This document shows, in pieces, positions 8,178 through 16,182 of a stretch of DNA of 29,356 nt (its first letter is position 1; every line of letters begins with the position of its first letter). Both the position numbers and the translations under genes were made by a program. The stretch comes from JASGKO01 sp049840595. Lineage in GTDB: Bacteria; Verrucomicrobiota; Verrucomicrobiia; Chthoniobacterales; Chthoniobacteraceae. The notes under the pieces were generated by a model that saw nothing but the letters and a program-made list of their open reading frames with translations, did no database searches and had not been told where the DNA came from. The DNA lies in the NCBI GenBank assembly GCA_049840595.1, contig JASGKO010000001.1:1-29356 (forward strand), in the 5' to 3' direction.

Positions 8178-8340
8178 ATCTTATGGTTGTCGGCTGCTGC
8201 GCGAAGGAGCCAGTCATTCCATTTACGTAAATCCGGTGAACGGGACCAAAGAAGCGGTGCCTCGGCATTCCGAGATCAAAAAACATCTCGCCCGCAGTAT
8301 CTGCCGGAGGCTCGGAGTGGAAGTTCCAAAAGGAGCGTGA
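8146..8340 (+). CDS. hicA: HicA-family toxin (mRNA interferase)
   Basis: A 64-residue small basic protein with the double-stranded RNA-binding-like HicA fold: RRELIQHIESYGCRLLREGA, then the catalytic-histidine block SHSIYVNPVNGTKEAVPRHS, then EIKKHLARSICRRLGV. HicA toxins cleave mRNA in translation-dependent and independent ways. The start is GTG at 8146 because no ATG gives the family's N-terminus. It overlaps the antitoxin gene's 3' end. The reading frame is intact with the key His present (ASHSIYV), so the toxin could be active. Confidence 0.85.
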   Translation: MKRRELIQHIESYGCRLLREGASHSIYVNPVNGTKEAVPRHSEIKKHLARSICRRLGVEVPKGA

Positions 8341-8440
8341 GCCTCGCCTCAGCCTTTTCGAGTTTTTTCGTCTGTTTCGCATGGCCCACACTTAGCAGTT
8401 GCGAAAACACCCTGTTTGCGGCTTGTTGTTCACCCTTACC

Positions 8441-9208
8441 ATGTCCAAAAAGTCCAAGCGCATCGTTTTGAAATTCGGTTCCGGCGTCCTCACCAGCGAG
8501 AAGGAAAACGCCCTGGACGCCAAGCGCTTTAAGGAAATCGCCGCCGGGGTCGCCGGGCTGGTCAAGGAAGGCCACGAATGCATCATCGTCTCCAGCGCCG
8601 CCGTCGCCGCCGGGCTCAAGACCATGGGCTTCACCGCGCGCCCCGCCGAGCTCTCCACCCGCCAGGCCTGCGCCGCCGTCGGCCAGTCGAAGCTCATGCG
8701 CCAGTATGAGACCGCCTTCGCCACCCACGGCCTCAATGTCGCCCAGCTCCTCCTCACCCATAGCGACCTCGACAGCCGCACCCGCTACGTGAATGCCCGC
8801 AGCACCCTCACCGAGCTCCTGCATGCGAAAGGCGTCGTGCCGATCATCAATGAAAACGACTCCGTCGCCGTCGAGGAACTCCGCTTCGGCGATAACGACC
8901 GCCTCTCCGCCGAGGTCGCCATGCTCACCGGGGCCGATCTGCTCGTCCTCTTTACCAGCGTGGACGGCCTGCTCGATGAAAAGGGCGTCCTCATTCCCAA
9001 GGTGCGCCAGATCGAGAAGGTGACCGGCCTCGCCCGCGAGGAAAAGGGCCGCTACAGCGTCGGCGGCATGGTTTCCAAGCTCCAGGCGGTCAAGCTCGCG
9101 CTCGACGCCGGCATTCCCACCCTCATCGCCAATGGCGCCCGGGTCGCGAAGATTGCCGGCATCCTCGCCGGAACCGAGCCTTGCACCCGCTTCTCGGTCA
9201 GCCGATAA
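8441..9208 (+). CDS. proB: Glutamate 5-kinase, short form without PUA domain
   Basis: Phosphorylates glutamate to gamma-glutamyl phosphate, the first step of proline biosynthesis. The 255 residues form only the amino acid kinase domain: RIVLKFGSGVLT (nucleotide and glutamate binding), VSSAAVAAGLKTMG, then INENDSVAVEELRFGDNDRL and LLVLFTSVDGL. The C-terminal PUA domain of the roughly 370-residue enterobacterial type is absent, and the protein ends normally after the kinase fold. The start at 8441 (MSKKSKRIVLKFG) is preferred to an in-frame ATG at 8399. proA begins 30 bp downstream, forming the usual proBA pair. Confidence 0.94.
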   Translation: MSKKSKRIVLKFGSGVLTSEKENALDAKRFKEIAAGVAGLVKEGHECIIVSSAAVAAGLKTMGFTARPAELSTRQACAAVGQSKLMRQYETAFATHGLNVAQLLLTHSDLDSRTRYVNARSTLTELLHAKGVVPIINENDSVAVEELRFGDNDRLSAEVAMLTGADLLVLFTSVDGLLDEKGVLIPKVRQIEKVTGLAREEKGRYSVGGMVSKLQAVKLALDAGIPTLIANGARVAKIAGILAGTEPCTRFSVSR

Positions 9209-9238
9209 TCCTTTTCCAACGCCGCCATCACCACTGCC

Positions 9239-10510
9239 ATGGACTTGCAAAACCAAATTCTCGATCTCGGACGCCGCGCCCACGCCGCCAGCCGCGCCCT
9301 CGCCAAGGCGAGCACGGAGCAAAAGAACGCCGCCCTGCTCGCGATGGCCGATGCGCTGGAAAAGGAAACCGACGCCATCCTCGTCGCCAATACCAGCGAC
9401 CTCGCCCGCGCCAAGGCCAATGGCCTCTCCACCGCGATGATCGACCGCCTCACCCTCACGCCCAAGCGCGTGCAGGCCATGGCCGAGGGCATCCGCCAGG
9501 TCGCCGCGCTGCCCGATCCCGTCGGCGAGAATCTACGCGACTGGACCCGTCCCAACGGTATCCACATCAGCAAGGTCCGCGTGCCCATCGGCGTCGTCGG
9601 CATCATCTACGAATCGCGGCCCAACGTCACCAGCGACGCCGCCGTCCTCTGCACCAAGACCGGCAACGCCACCATCCTCCGCGGCGGCTCCGAGTCGATT
9701 GATTCCAATCTCGCCATCGCCAGCGCGCTCCAGCACGGCCTCGCCCACGCCGGCCTGCCCGCCGATAGCATCCTCCTCATCCCCACCACCGACCGCGAGG
9801 CCGTGAAATACCTCTGCGCGATGGACCAGTATCTCAACGTCATCGTCCCCCGCGGCGGCAAGAGCCTCATCGAGACCGTCGTCTCCCACGCCCGCATGCC
9901 CGTCATCAAGCACTACGACGGCATCTGCATCATCTACGTGGACAAGGAGGCCGACCTCGAAATGGCCGGCCGCATCGTGATGAACGCCAAGACCCAGCGC
10001 CCCGGCGTCTGCAACGCCATCGAGACCGTCCTCCTGCACGCCGACATCGCCGAGGAATTTTTCGCCACCAGCGGCCAGGCCCTGCTTGAAAAAGGCGTCC
10101 AGCTCCGCTGCGACGAGCGTTCTTTCTCTCAACTCTCCACTTTCAACCATCAACGCGTCCTCCGGGCCACGGAGGACGATTGGCGCACCGAGTTCCTCGA
10201 CCTCATCCTCGCCGTCAAGATCGTGAACACCGCCGAGGAAGCGATCACCCACATCGACGAAAACGGCTCCCACCACAGCGACGCCATCATCACCCGCAGC
10301 GAAGCCACCGCCGAGCAATTCCTCAACGAAGTGGACTCCGCGACCGTCTATTGGAACGCCTCCACCCGCTTCACCGACGGCGGCGAATTCGGCTTCGGTG
10401 CCGAAATCGGCATCAGCACCGACCGCCTCCACGCCCGCGGCCCCATGGCTCTGGAAGAACTGACGACTTACAAGTATCAGATCCGTGGGACAGGGCAGAT
10501 AAGGGAGTAA
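9239..10510 (+). CDS. proA: Gamma-glutamyl phosphate reductase
   Basis: Reduces gamma-glutamyl phosphate with NADPH to glutamate semialdehyde, the second step of proline biosynthesis. The 423-residue protein is complete and belongs to the aldehyde dehydrogenase superfamily. Visible are IGVVGIIYESRPNVTSDAA, the nucleotide-site stretch GNATILRGGSESIDSN, the PRGGKSLIETV loop, the catalytic Cys258 in KTQRPGVCNAIETVL, and the C-terminal GEFGFGAEIGIS and ARGPMALEELTTYK. It follows proB by 30 bp on the same strand. The region is strongly GC-rich and ends just before a visibly less GC-rich stretch. Confidence 0.96.
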   Translation: MDLQNQILDLGRRAHAASRALAKASTEQKNAALLAMADALEKETDAILVANTSDLARAKANGLSTAMIDRLTLTPKRVQAMAEGIRQVAALPDPVGENLRDWTRPNGIHISKVRVPIGVVGIIYESRPNVTSDAAVLCTKTGNATILRGGSESIDSNLAIASALQHGLAHAGLPADSILLIPTTDREAVKYLCAMDQYLNVIVPRGGKSLIETVVSHARMPVIKHYDGICIIYVDKEADLEMAGRIVMNAKTQRPGVCNAIETVLLHADIAEEFFATSGQALLEKGVQLRCDERSFSQLSTFNHQRVLRATEDDWRTEFLDLILAVKIVNTAEEAITHIDENGSHHSDAIITRSEATAEQFLNEVDSATVYWNASTRFTDGGEFGFGAEIGISTDRLHARGPMALEELTTYKYQIRGTGQIRE

Positions 10511-10533
10511 CTTAAATTATTGCTAAAGACACC

Positions 10534-10923
10534 ATGAAGACTCTTATCCGCAATCATCGAATGATGACTGCGGTAATAGTCGTGGGTTTGTTGTTTTGGA
10601 TATGGTCCCTTTCTGCAGCATTTCGCGGCTCGATTGCTGCCCGATATGATCTCGCGCATGGGTATTACGAAGTTCAAAGTTTTGGCCTGACAGCTCCATG
10701 GCGACCCGACTATGTCCGCTTGTTAAAAGAACGCTATGGCATTGAAAGTCGTGAGGTCGCAGGATGCGTTGTGAGCGAATCACTTGTGTCTTACGTCCAT
10801 GCCTACAACGAGGTAGCGAAGGCGGCAGCCGAGCGCAAGTTTGGCCACGATGTGTTTACGGAATGTTCGAACGATGCTCGAAAAGCATGGCGAGCGGAGA
10901 GTCTTGCTGATTCATATCATTAA
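10534..10923 (+). CDS. Small membrane-anchored protein of unknown function
   Basis: I do not recognise this 129-residue protein. It has one N-terminal membrane helix (TAVIVVGLLFWIWSLSAAF) and an outer part with GYYEVQSFGLTAPWRPDYVR followed by LLKERYGIESREVAGCVVSE and a helical tail. The two Cys residues (in AGCVV and TECSN) could form a disulfide outside the membrane. By eye its codon use is clearly less GC-rich than proA before it. It begins 23 bp after proA and may be cotranscribed. Confidence 0.6.
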   Translation: MKTLIRNHRMMTAVIVVGLLFWIWSLSAAFRGSIAARYDLAHGYYEVQSFGLTAPWRPDYVRLLKERYGIESREVAGCVVSESLVSYVHAYNEVAKAAAERKFGHDVFTECSNDARKAWRAESLADSYH

Positions 10924-10937
10924 GCTGAAATGAATTG

Positions 10938-10956
10938 TATACGACGTTATCGTATA
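10938..10956. repeat. Short inverted repeat between two small genes
   Basis: TATACGA (10938-10944) and TCGTATA (10950-10956) are exact 7-bp inverted arms around 5 nt, between the stop at 10923 and the next start at 10976. It could be a protein binding site or a weak hairpin; nothing further supports either. Confidence 0.35.
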
Positions 10957-10975
10957 TGATGTCGCGAATCTCTCG

Positions 10976-11509
10976 ATGAAACGATTGTTATTTCTTCCGC
11001 TTTTTCTGCTGACGGTGATTTGCCATGCAAAACCAAGCATAAAAGATATGCCTTGGCCAACGTGCATGTGCGAGTTTCCGGCTGGCAATAAGCTTGATTT
11101 CATTGCCGGTCAATTCGCTGTGCAACACTGCATCCCTGATGATCCGACGATCCAGTCAGAAGGTGGTTCCGGAGGACCGATCGTCGAACTTACTTTGCGC
11201 GATCACTTGAGCGGATGGCACACCCGTTTTACGGTTCAGAGTGTTGGCGAGCGTCTTTTGGAGCCGTGGCATGGCAAACCTCAGATCGAAGTTTGGGCGC
11301 GGGTCGGGGGTGGAAGTTGGACGCGGGAGCTCTATCGTTATATTGAGGGAGAATATCAGTGTGTTCGGATTGACGATTTCGAGCATCTGCCGAAGCATCA
11401 AAACGAGAAAGCTCCAACCGCTACGTTGCCCGATGAATTCCACGGCAAGGCTCCTCCTGATGGAGATCCTACTTTATACTTCGTTAAAACCCGCCTGCCG
11501 TCGTTGTAA
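10976..11509 (+). CDS. Secreted protein of unknown function
   Basis: A 177-residue protein with a clear signal peptide (MKRLLFLPLFLLTVICHAKP, probable cleavage after HA). The mature part has paired cysteines (PTCMCEFPAG and VQHCIP), a beta-rich centre (GPIVELTLRDHLSGWHTRFT; KPQIEVWARVGGGSWTRELY) and a Pro-rich C-terminus. I cannot place it in a family. It shares a lower GC content with the preceding small gene, and both may belong to one lineage-specific unit. Confidence 0.6.
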   Translation: MKRLLFLPLFLLTVICHAKPSIKDMPWPTCMCEFPAGNKLDFIAGQFAVQHCIPDDPTIQSEGGSGGPIVELTLRDHLSGWHTRFTVQSVGERLLEPWHGKPQIEVWARVGGGSWTRELYRYIEGEYQCVRIDDFEHLPKHQNEKAPTATLPDEFHGKAPPDGDPTLYFVKTRLPSL

Positions 11510-11611
11510 AACGTATCGCACCTCGTTCCAAAGCTCCAGCCTAGGAACGCAATCGTCTCCGCGGCTCTAGCCGCTTTCGGTAAAAGCGCTGCCCCCAATT
11601 CTTCTTGGGTG

Positions 11612-11668
11612 CTTTGTTCCTTTCCCCCCTTCGTGTCTTGGTGTCTTCGTGGTGAAAAGAAGGTCTGC
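11612..11668. repeat. Dispersed intergenic repeat (cttcgtgtcttggtgtcttcg)
   Basis: The 198-bp gap between two genes contains a run of near-repeats: CCTTCGTGTCTTGG, then TGTCTTCGTGGTGAAAAGAA. Sequences of this wording recur in intergenic regions of many environmental bacteria. No open frame or promoter stands out in the gap. Confidence 0.45.
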
Positions 11669-11707
11669 CTCGACAAACGGCGAGCCGCCTGTTACCCGTC
11701 TCGTCTC

Positions 11708-13879
11708 ATGCGAAAGAAGCTGGTTCCCCTTGTGGTCGTGGCAGGATTTGGTGCGTTGGTTGCCGTCGTGGCAGGTTGTCACAGATCATCGTCCTCCACT
11801 GCGTCCTCCGATACGTTGCAGAAACTCCAGGCGAATAGCGGCTTTGCCGCGCAAGTGCCGGCCGATGTCGAGGCGCTGATTTCCTTCTACAACTCCGGGG
11901 AGCTGATCCAGAATCTCCAGACGACCAAGCTCTGGGCGGAAGTGATGGCGATTCCCGCCGTGCGCGACGGCCTCGCCAAATCGCCCTTCGTCCCCAAGCC
12001 GGGACAGAGCCCGAGCGAGGCGGCCTACAATCAGAATTTGGCCAGGGCGAAGTCGATCAGCGGCGCGCTGCTCGGCAGCGAAAGCTTTCTCGTGCTGACT
12101 ACCGGCGCGGCGGAGCAGTTCACCACGCTGCAACAGCTCCAGCAGCCCCTGCAATCGCTGGCGATGATGAATACGACGGGACACAAGACGTCCCCGGCGA
12201 TGATGACCGGTTATTACCGCGCGATCGCTCCGCAAGTGATTCCCTTGCTGCAAAAGGCAGCAATTCCCTCGATGTGGTTCGGCTTCAAAGCCAGCGCGCA
12301 AAAGAAGGACATCGATGACGGGCTGAACCAGTTGATCGCCAAAAAACCCGCCGCCGTGAAAGCGGAGGATTTTCAACTGGCCGGGAAATATCCGTTCCAC
12401 CTTTTCACCTTCACCGTCCGCGACGGACTGGATGCCAATCAGCAGACCGCTTTGAAAGCGCAGATCAACACCACGCTCGATCCCGGCCCGCAGGCCGATG
12501 CGGCGCTGGAGGCGATTCTCTCGCGGCATGTCGAGATGGCCGTCGGCTGGGTGGGGGATTACCTGCTCGTTTCCCTCGGGGCCGGACACGATCACTTGAA
12601 GCTGGTGGATCAGCCGGGGGACTCCGTGCTGGCCCGCAAGGAACTCGAACCACTCGCGCCGCTCCAGCATACCGGCTTCCATACCCTGGCCTATAGCAGC
12701 GAGGCCTTCCTCAAGACGATCACGGAAAACCAGTGGAACATCGCCCCGATCCTGCAGCGGCTCAAAGACCGGCTGGCCAGTATTTTCCCGCAGGCGCTGC
12801 CGCAGGAGGATTCCGCACGCATCGACACCGAGATCCAGCAATTCTCCGCCAAGTTCAAGACGCTCGGGCCGCAAAAGGTCAGCGCCTCGGTCGGAGCGGG
12901 CTGGTGGGATCATGGCCTGCACCTGGAAGCTTTCGGCGGTCCGGAATACGATGCCCTGCAATCGGGCGGCCCGCTCAACTTCGCCTCGATCCCCGATGCG
13001 CGGACGTTCTTGTGGTCGAACAAGCGGGTGAATCCCGCCTACGTGGCGAAGGTGCTCGACGTGCTGGACTACTCCTTCCCCGTCGCCTGGGGCGAGCTCC
13101 ATCGCTTTGTAATCGACCGCCTGCCGCCGGAGAAGAAGCAGCCGTATGCCATGGTCGAGCAGCTCGCGCTGCCCAAGCTGCAGGAGCTCTATCGCATCAC
13201 CAAGGAGGAGCTGCTCCCCGCGCAGGGCGACGAAGCCGCGCTGTCCCTCGATTTCGACGGAGCCGTGCCCGTGCTGCCGATGATTCCCGGTCCGCTCGCG
13301 ACCAGCCTCAAGCTGCCCCGCGTGGCGATCGTGCGGGAGCTCAAGGACCGGGCGGAACTCCAAAAGAGCGCCGCCTCCTACGGCGCCTGGCTTAAGGATG
13401 TGACCGCGCTCCTGCCCCCGCAGGGACAGATGATTTTCAGCGCGCTTCAGCTTGCCAGCAAGAGTGAAAATAACGTGGACTACACCATCCTCACGTTGCC
13501 ACTGAATCTGGGCGATTTCGCGCCGCAGGTGGCGGTGACTCCCAAGTGGTGGCTGCTGACCAACTCGACCTCGCAGGCGAATGAAATCGCGACCAAGCTC
13601 GCCCAGCCCACGCCGGGAACCCCGGCCGGTTTTGTGCTCCATCTTTCCATGCCCGTCGCCTGCGACTACGCCCAGCGCTGGGCCAATGCGATGAAGCAAT
13701 TCCCGGATTTCTTCGGCCAGGCCAAAGGCCTCAACGCGCAACAGGTGACGCAGAACGCCGACACGATCCAACTGGTAATCCGCTACCTGCGCGTCATCGG
13801 GGCCCTGGACATCAAGTGCGACGTGCAAAACGGCCTCCCGCACACCAGCAGCCAGCTCGAGTTCCAGGATTTGCCGTAG
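11708..13879 (+). CDS. Large lipoprotein of unknown function
   Basis: A 723-residue protein with a lipoprotein signal (basic start, hydrophobic core, lipobox VVAGC around residue 22) followed by a Ser-rich linker. The mature part has a region beginning FAAQVPADVEALISFYNSGE and then several hundred residues of alternating helices and strands without cysteines. The opening wording (protein-derived 'how far an enzyme-free variable deviates' type domains such as DUF3352) is only faintly similar, so I do not assign a family. The ATG at 11708 is chosen because it begins the signal peptide; an upstream start at 11609 would bury it. The frame is fully intact over 2.2 kb, in contrast to several shorter genes here. 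Confidence 0.78.
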   Translation: MRKKLVPLVVVAGFGALVAVVAGCHRSSSSTASSDTLQKLQANSGFAAQVPADVEALISFYNSGELIQNLQTTKLWAEVMAIPAVRDGLAKSPFVPKPGQSPSEAAYNQNLARAKSISGALLGSESFLVLTTGAAEQFTTLQQLQQPLQSLAMMNTTGHKTSPAMMTGYYRAIAPQVIPLLQKAAIPSMWFGFKASAQKKDIDDGLNQLIAKKPAAVKAEDFQLAGKYPFHLFTFTVRDGLDANQQTALKAQINTTLDPGPQADAALEAILSRHVEMAVGWVGDYLLVSLGAGHDHLKLVDQPGDSVLARKELEPLAPLQHTGFHTLAYSSEAFLKTITENQWNIAPILQRLKDRLASIFPQALPQEDSARIDTEIQQFSAKFKTLGPQKVSASVGAGWWDHGLHLEAFGGPEYDALQSGGPLNFASIPDARTFLWSNKRVNPAYVAKVLDVLDYSFPVAWGELHRFVIDRLPPEKKQPYAMVEQLALPKLQELYRITKEELLPAQGDEAALSLDFDGAVPVLPMIPGPLATSLKLPRVAIVRELKDRAELQKSAASYGAWLKDVTALLPPQGQMIFSALQLASKSENNVDYTILTLPLNLGDFAPQVAVTPKWWLLTNSTSQANEIATKLAQPTPGTPAGFVLHLSMPVACDYAQRWANAMKQFPDFFGQAKGLNAQQVTQNADTIQLVIRYLRVIGALDIKCDVQNGLPHTSSQLEFQDLP

Positions 13880-13900
13880 AACGTAGCCCACACGCTGAAA

Positions 13901-13990
13901 GTCCCGGAGGGACGACGGAAATTAGCCGGTGGTGAAAACCACCGGTACCACCACCCCATCAAATCGATGCGTCCCGGAGGGCCGCTGGAT
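13901..13990. repeat. Palindromic intergenic repeat with GAAA-loop hairpin
   Basis: Three palindromic units lie in a row after the lipoprotein gene. GTCCC-GGA-GGGAC is at 13901-13913. CCGGTGGT-GAAA-ACCACCGG, an 8-bp stem closed by a GNRA-type loop, is at 13926-13945. A decayed GTCCC-GGA-GGGCC is at 13971-13983. The arrangement looks like one copy of a larger dispersed repeat. There is no T-tract, so it is not a standard terminator. From 13991 to 14152 I see no gene or further structure. Confidence 0.6.
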
Positions 13991-14152
13991 CATGAGCGCG
14001 CTTCTCTTCGTAGTCGAGAACCGGAGCGCAGCGGAGATGAGCACTCACTCTTTTTTCCAAAGAAAAGGGCTAAGCCTCAAATTTTTCTGCGCTGGGAAAG
14101 CGATATGGCTTCTCGCAGAATCAAAACGCTCTTCCTTCCAAAACCGCTCTAA

Positions 14153-14205
14153 CGACACAGAGTGTCGCAGACAACGGCGTTCCAACACAGAGTGTTGGAA
14201 CGAGG
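14153..14205 (+). repeat. REP unit A (two hairpins)
   Basis: Hairpin 1 has arms CGACAC and GTGTCG around AGA (14153-14167). An 11-nt spacer contains GACA. Hairpin 2 has arms GTTCCAACAC and GTGTTGGAAC around AGA (14179-14201), followed by GAGG. The same two-hairpin plan occurs in five other copies in the window. It lies downstream of the RAYT gene. Confidence 0.85.
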
Positions 14206-14247
14206 GCGGAGGAAAGATGCAGTCCCCATCGCTATCGTATTCCGTTT

Positions 14248-14299
14248 CCTCGTGCCCACACTCCGTGTGGGTACGCACCTGTCAGCGACACTCCGTGTC
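14248..14299 (-). repeat. REP unit B, inverted, overlapping the RAYT stop
   Basis: Read on the - strand: hairpin 1 (arms GACAC/GTGTC, loop GGA, 14299-14287), spacer with GACA, hairpin 2 (arms CCCACAC/GTGTGGG, loop GGA, 14271-14255), then ACGAGG. Units A and B form an inverted pair. Hairpin 1 encodes the last residues (DDTECR) of the RAYT, whose stop codon at 14282-14284 lies in the spacer. Confidence 0.85.
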
Positions 14300-14842
14300 A
14301 TCCGCCTGCCGCCAGGGATCGCACTGCAAAACTGGCACCGCCCCCGGCAGCCATTCGTGAGCTGAGGAATACCGCCAATGTTCCTGCGAAGCCACCCATC
14401 CGCGTTTCACCGGGTTGTTATGCAGGTAATCCAGCTTTTGTCGCATGGTTTCATCCGTGAGGATCGCCTGTGGATGCGAACCTTCCTGCCAGACTTGATG
14501 CTCACGGGTCGCCTTCTTATGTCCGGCCCGGTAATGCGCGAGTTGATTTAGCAACCACTTGCGGCCTTCGCTTCCAAGCTGGGGAATGATTTCGTGCGCC
14601 GTAAATCTTTTAAGACTTTCCAAGGTTGCGGCAAGATCCGGTCCAGAGAGCACCGCATGAAAATGGTTTTCCATAATGACCCATCCATGGATGCGCAGCG
14701 CTTTGTGCTCGCGGCAATATTTCAGCGAGCGAATCAGGATATCGCAACAGCCTGGGGTGGTGAATACGGGAAGCCACTCGACGATTGTGGCGGTGATGAA
14801 GTGTGGCGCGTGCGGTTCGAGGATTCGGTAACGGCTACGCAT
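14282..14842 (-). CDS. REP-associated tyrosine transposase (RAYT/TnpREP)
   Basis: A 186-residue single-domain transposase of the Y1/IS200-like HUH class that acts on REP palindromes. The metal-binding HUH motif is His60-Phe-His62 in IMENHFHAVL. The probable catalytic tyrosine is Tyr139 in KLDYLHNNPVKRGWV, followed by the family block EHWRYSSAHEWLPG. Unlike IS200 elements it has no recognisable own ends. Instead REP units lie within 14 bp upstream of its start (14856) and across its stop, the standard arrangement of RAYTs. Its frame is intact. A REP just before the start could let the protein bind its own leader, but this is not shown. Confidence 0.92.
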   Translation of the reverse strand: MRSRYRILEPHAPHFITATIVEWLPVFTTPGCCDILIRSLKYCREHKALRIHGWVIMENHFHAVLSGPDLAATLESLKRFTAHEIIPQLGSEGRKWLLNQLAHYRAGHKKATREHQVWQEGSHPQAILTDETMRQKLDYLHNNPVKRGWVASQEHWRYSSAHEWLPGAVPVLQCDPWRQADDTECR

Positions 14843-14855
14843 GGATCACGTGTAA

Positions 14856-14908
14856 CGACACGGAGTGTCGCCGACAAGGGCGTTCCAACACAGAGTGTTG
14901 GAACGAGG
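14856..14908 (+). repeat. REP unit C, upstream of the RAYT gene
   Basis: Hairpin 1: arms CGACAC/GTGTCG, loop GGA (14856-14870). Spacer with GACA. Hairpin 2: arms GTTCCAACAC/GTGTTGGAAC, loop AGA (14882-14904), then GAGG. It lies 13 bp before the RAYT start codon (14842). Confidence 0.85.
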
Positions 14909-14941
14909 GGCAAGGGGAGTCATCATAGTAGCGCTTCTTTT

Positions 14942-14958
14942 CCTCGTGCCCACACTCC
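14942..14958 (-). repeat. REP unit D, first half (split by the IS)
   Basis: CCTCG, one hairpin arm CCCACAC (14949-14955) and the loop TCC (14956-14958) are present. The other arm GTGTGGG is found only beyond the insertion sequence, at 16243. Removing the IS and one TCC restores a complete REP unit identical in plan to unit B. Confidence 0.85.
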
Positions 14959-15010
14959 TGAAGCTGTCCCGTAATCGTGGACATGGCGAGGGAAGCGAGT
15001 AGTTGGTTAT

Positions 15011-15917
15011 TTACTGGGCTTGGTTTTCAAAGTCCACAGGGGATTGGTAACCGAGGGCGCTGTGGAGCCGCACGCGGTTGTAGAAGGTTTCGACATATTC
15101 GAAGATGGCGAGTTGGGCTTGGGCACGAGTGGCAAAGGTTCGTCCGGCGAGGGCTTCGGTTTTCAAGGTGGCCCAGAAGCTTTCCATGTGGGCGTTGTCG
15201 TAGCAGTTGGCGGGTCGGCTCATACTGGGGGTCAGGCCTTGGCCGACGAGCAGGTTCTGATAGCTGGTGCTGGCGTATTGGGCGCCTTGATCACTATGGT
15301 GGAGCAATTCCTCCTGGGGCCGCCGCAGCCCTTGCCGCCGGAGGAGCGCTTGCCGTAACGCGGTGGCGGGCAGCTCGGCATCCATGCGGCCCGCACAAGC
15401 CAGCCCCAGTAAGCGTCGGCTGTGCCGGTCGAGCACCGCGGCGACATAGAGCCAGCCTTCCTGGGTAGGAACGAAGGTGAGATCGGCGACCCATACCTGG
15501 TTGTGAGCGGTGGTGCGAGGACGGTTGAGGAGCCGATTGGGCGCTTTGAGCTGGGCGTGCCGGCTGTTGGTGGTTTGCGGGGTAAAGCGACCCCGTTGCA
15601 CGCCGCGCAAACCCAGCGCACGCAGGAGACGTCCAATCCGCTTGGGCGAATGCCGCTGTCCGCTTTGCCGCAAGGCCGCCCACAGGCGGGGCCGGCCATA
15701 GGTGCCACGACTCTGCCGATGGAGCGTGCGCAGCTGTTCGCTCAGCTGGACATCCATCTGCTTCAGGGCGCAGGGCGGTGCCGTGCGCCAGCGATGGTAG
15801 CCGCTGCGCGCAACTCCGAAGGCCGCGCAGAGATCAGTGATGGAATACTGGGAGGCCAGGGCGTTGATGCGCTGGTATCGTTGCTCGACGGTTCGCAGAG
15901 GATACCCAGCGCTTTTT
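15011..15917 (-). CDS. IS3-family OrfB (DDE transposase)
   Basis: The catalytic part of the transposase. From its internal ATG at 15757 it has 248 residues. The frame is open upstream to the slippery A6G at about 15915, giving the family's HTH_21 region (VEQRYQRINALASQYSITDL, GYHRWR). DDE residues, numbered from the internal ATG, are Asp92 in VWVADLTFVP, Asp156 in HHSDQGAQYAS and Glu192 in NAHMESFWATLK, a DD(35)E spacing. The product is expected as an OrfAB fusion made by -1 frameshifting. Confidence 0.92.
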
Positions 15918-16182
15918 TCAAAAGGTCACAGCGGGCCTCCAGCCGTGCATTGGCTTTGCGCAGGCGCGCCATTTCCTGCTGCATTTCCGCCGGCGTGGCG
16001 GCGGGCTTCGGTTTGTTTCGCCCGTGGGCCTTGGTCCAGTCGCGCAGATTCCAGACGGAGACGCCCAACTCCAGGGCGAGTTCCCGCAGTGGTCGGCCAC
16101 TGCTTTCCACCAGGGCCACGGCGTTGCGGCGAAAGCCGTCGTCGAATTGCCGCCGCACCCGTTTTGGTTTCGATTCATTCAT
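15763..16182 (-). CDS. IS3-family OrfA (DNA-binding part of transposase)
   Basis: The meaningful part is about the first 90 residues: an HTH domain (RQFDDGFRRNAVALVESSGR; LALELGVSVWNLRDWTKAHG) and a leucine-zipper-like helix (EMARLRKANARLEARCDLLK). The frame as such goes on to 15763, but the tail after about LGILCE is out of frame with the family. On the - strand the run A6G (15918-15912) within GAAAAAAGCG is the kind of slippery site used for programmed -1 frameshifting that fuses OrfA to OrfB in this family. OrfA alone is usually a regulator. Confidence 0.85.
   Translation of the reverse strand: MNESKPKRVRRQFDDGFRRNAVALVESSGRPLRELALELGVSVWNLRDWTKAHGRNKPKPAATPAEMQQEMARLRKANARLEARCDLLKKALGILCEPSSNDTSASTPWPPSIPSLISARPSELRAAATIAGARHRPAP

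Noticed and set aside
11786..13891. Open frame of 701 codons on the - strand
   Set aside because: Antisense shadow of the lipoprotein gene, which has a proper lipoprotein signal; the antisense frame has none and matches no family.
13901..13945. Terminator of the lipoprotein gene
   Set aside because: The hairpins are strong but no T-run follows any of them, so a standard Rho-independent terminator is not supported.
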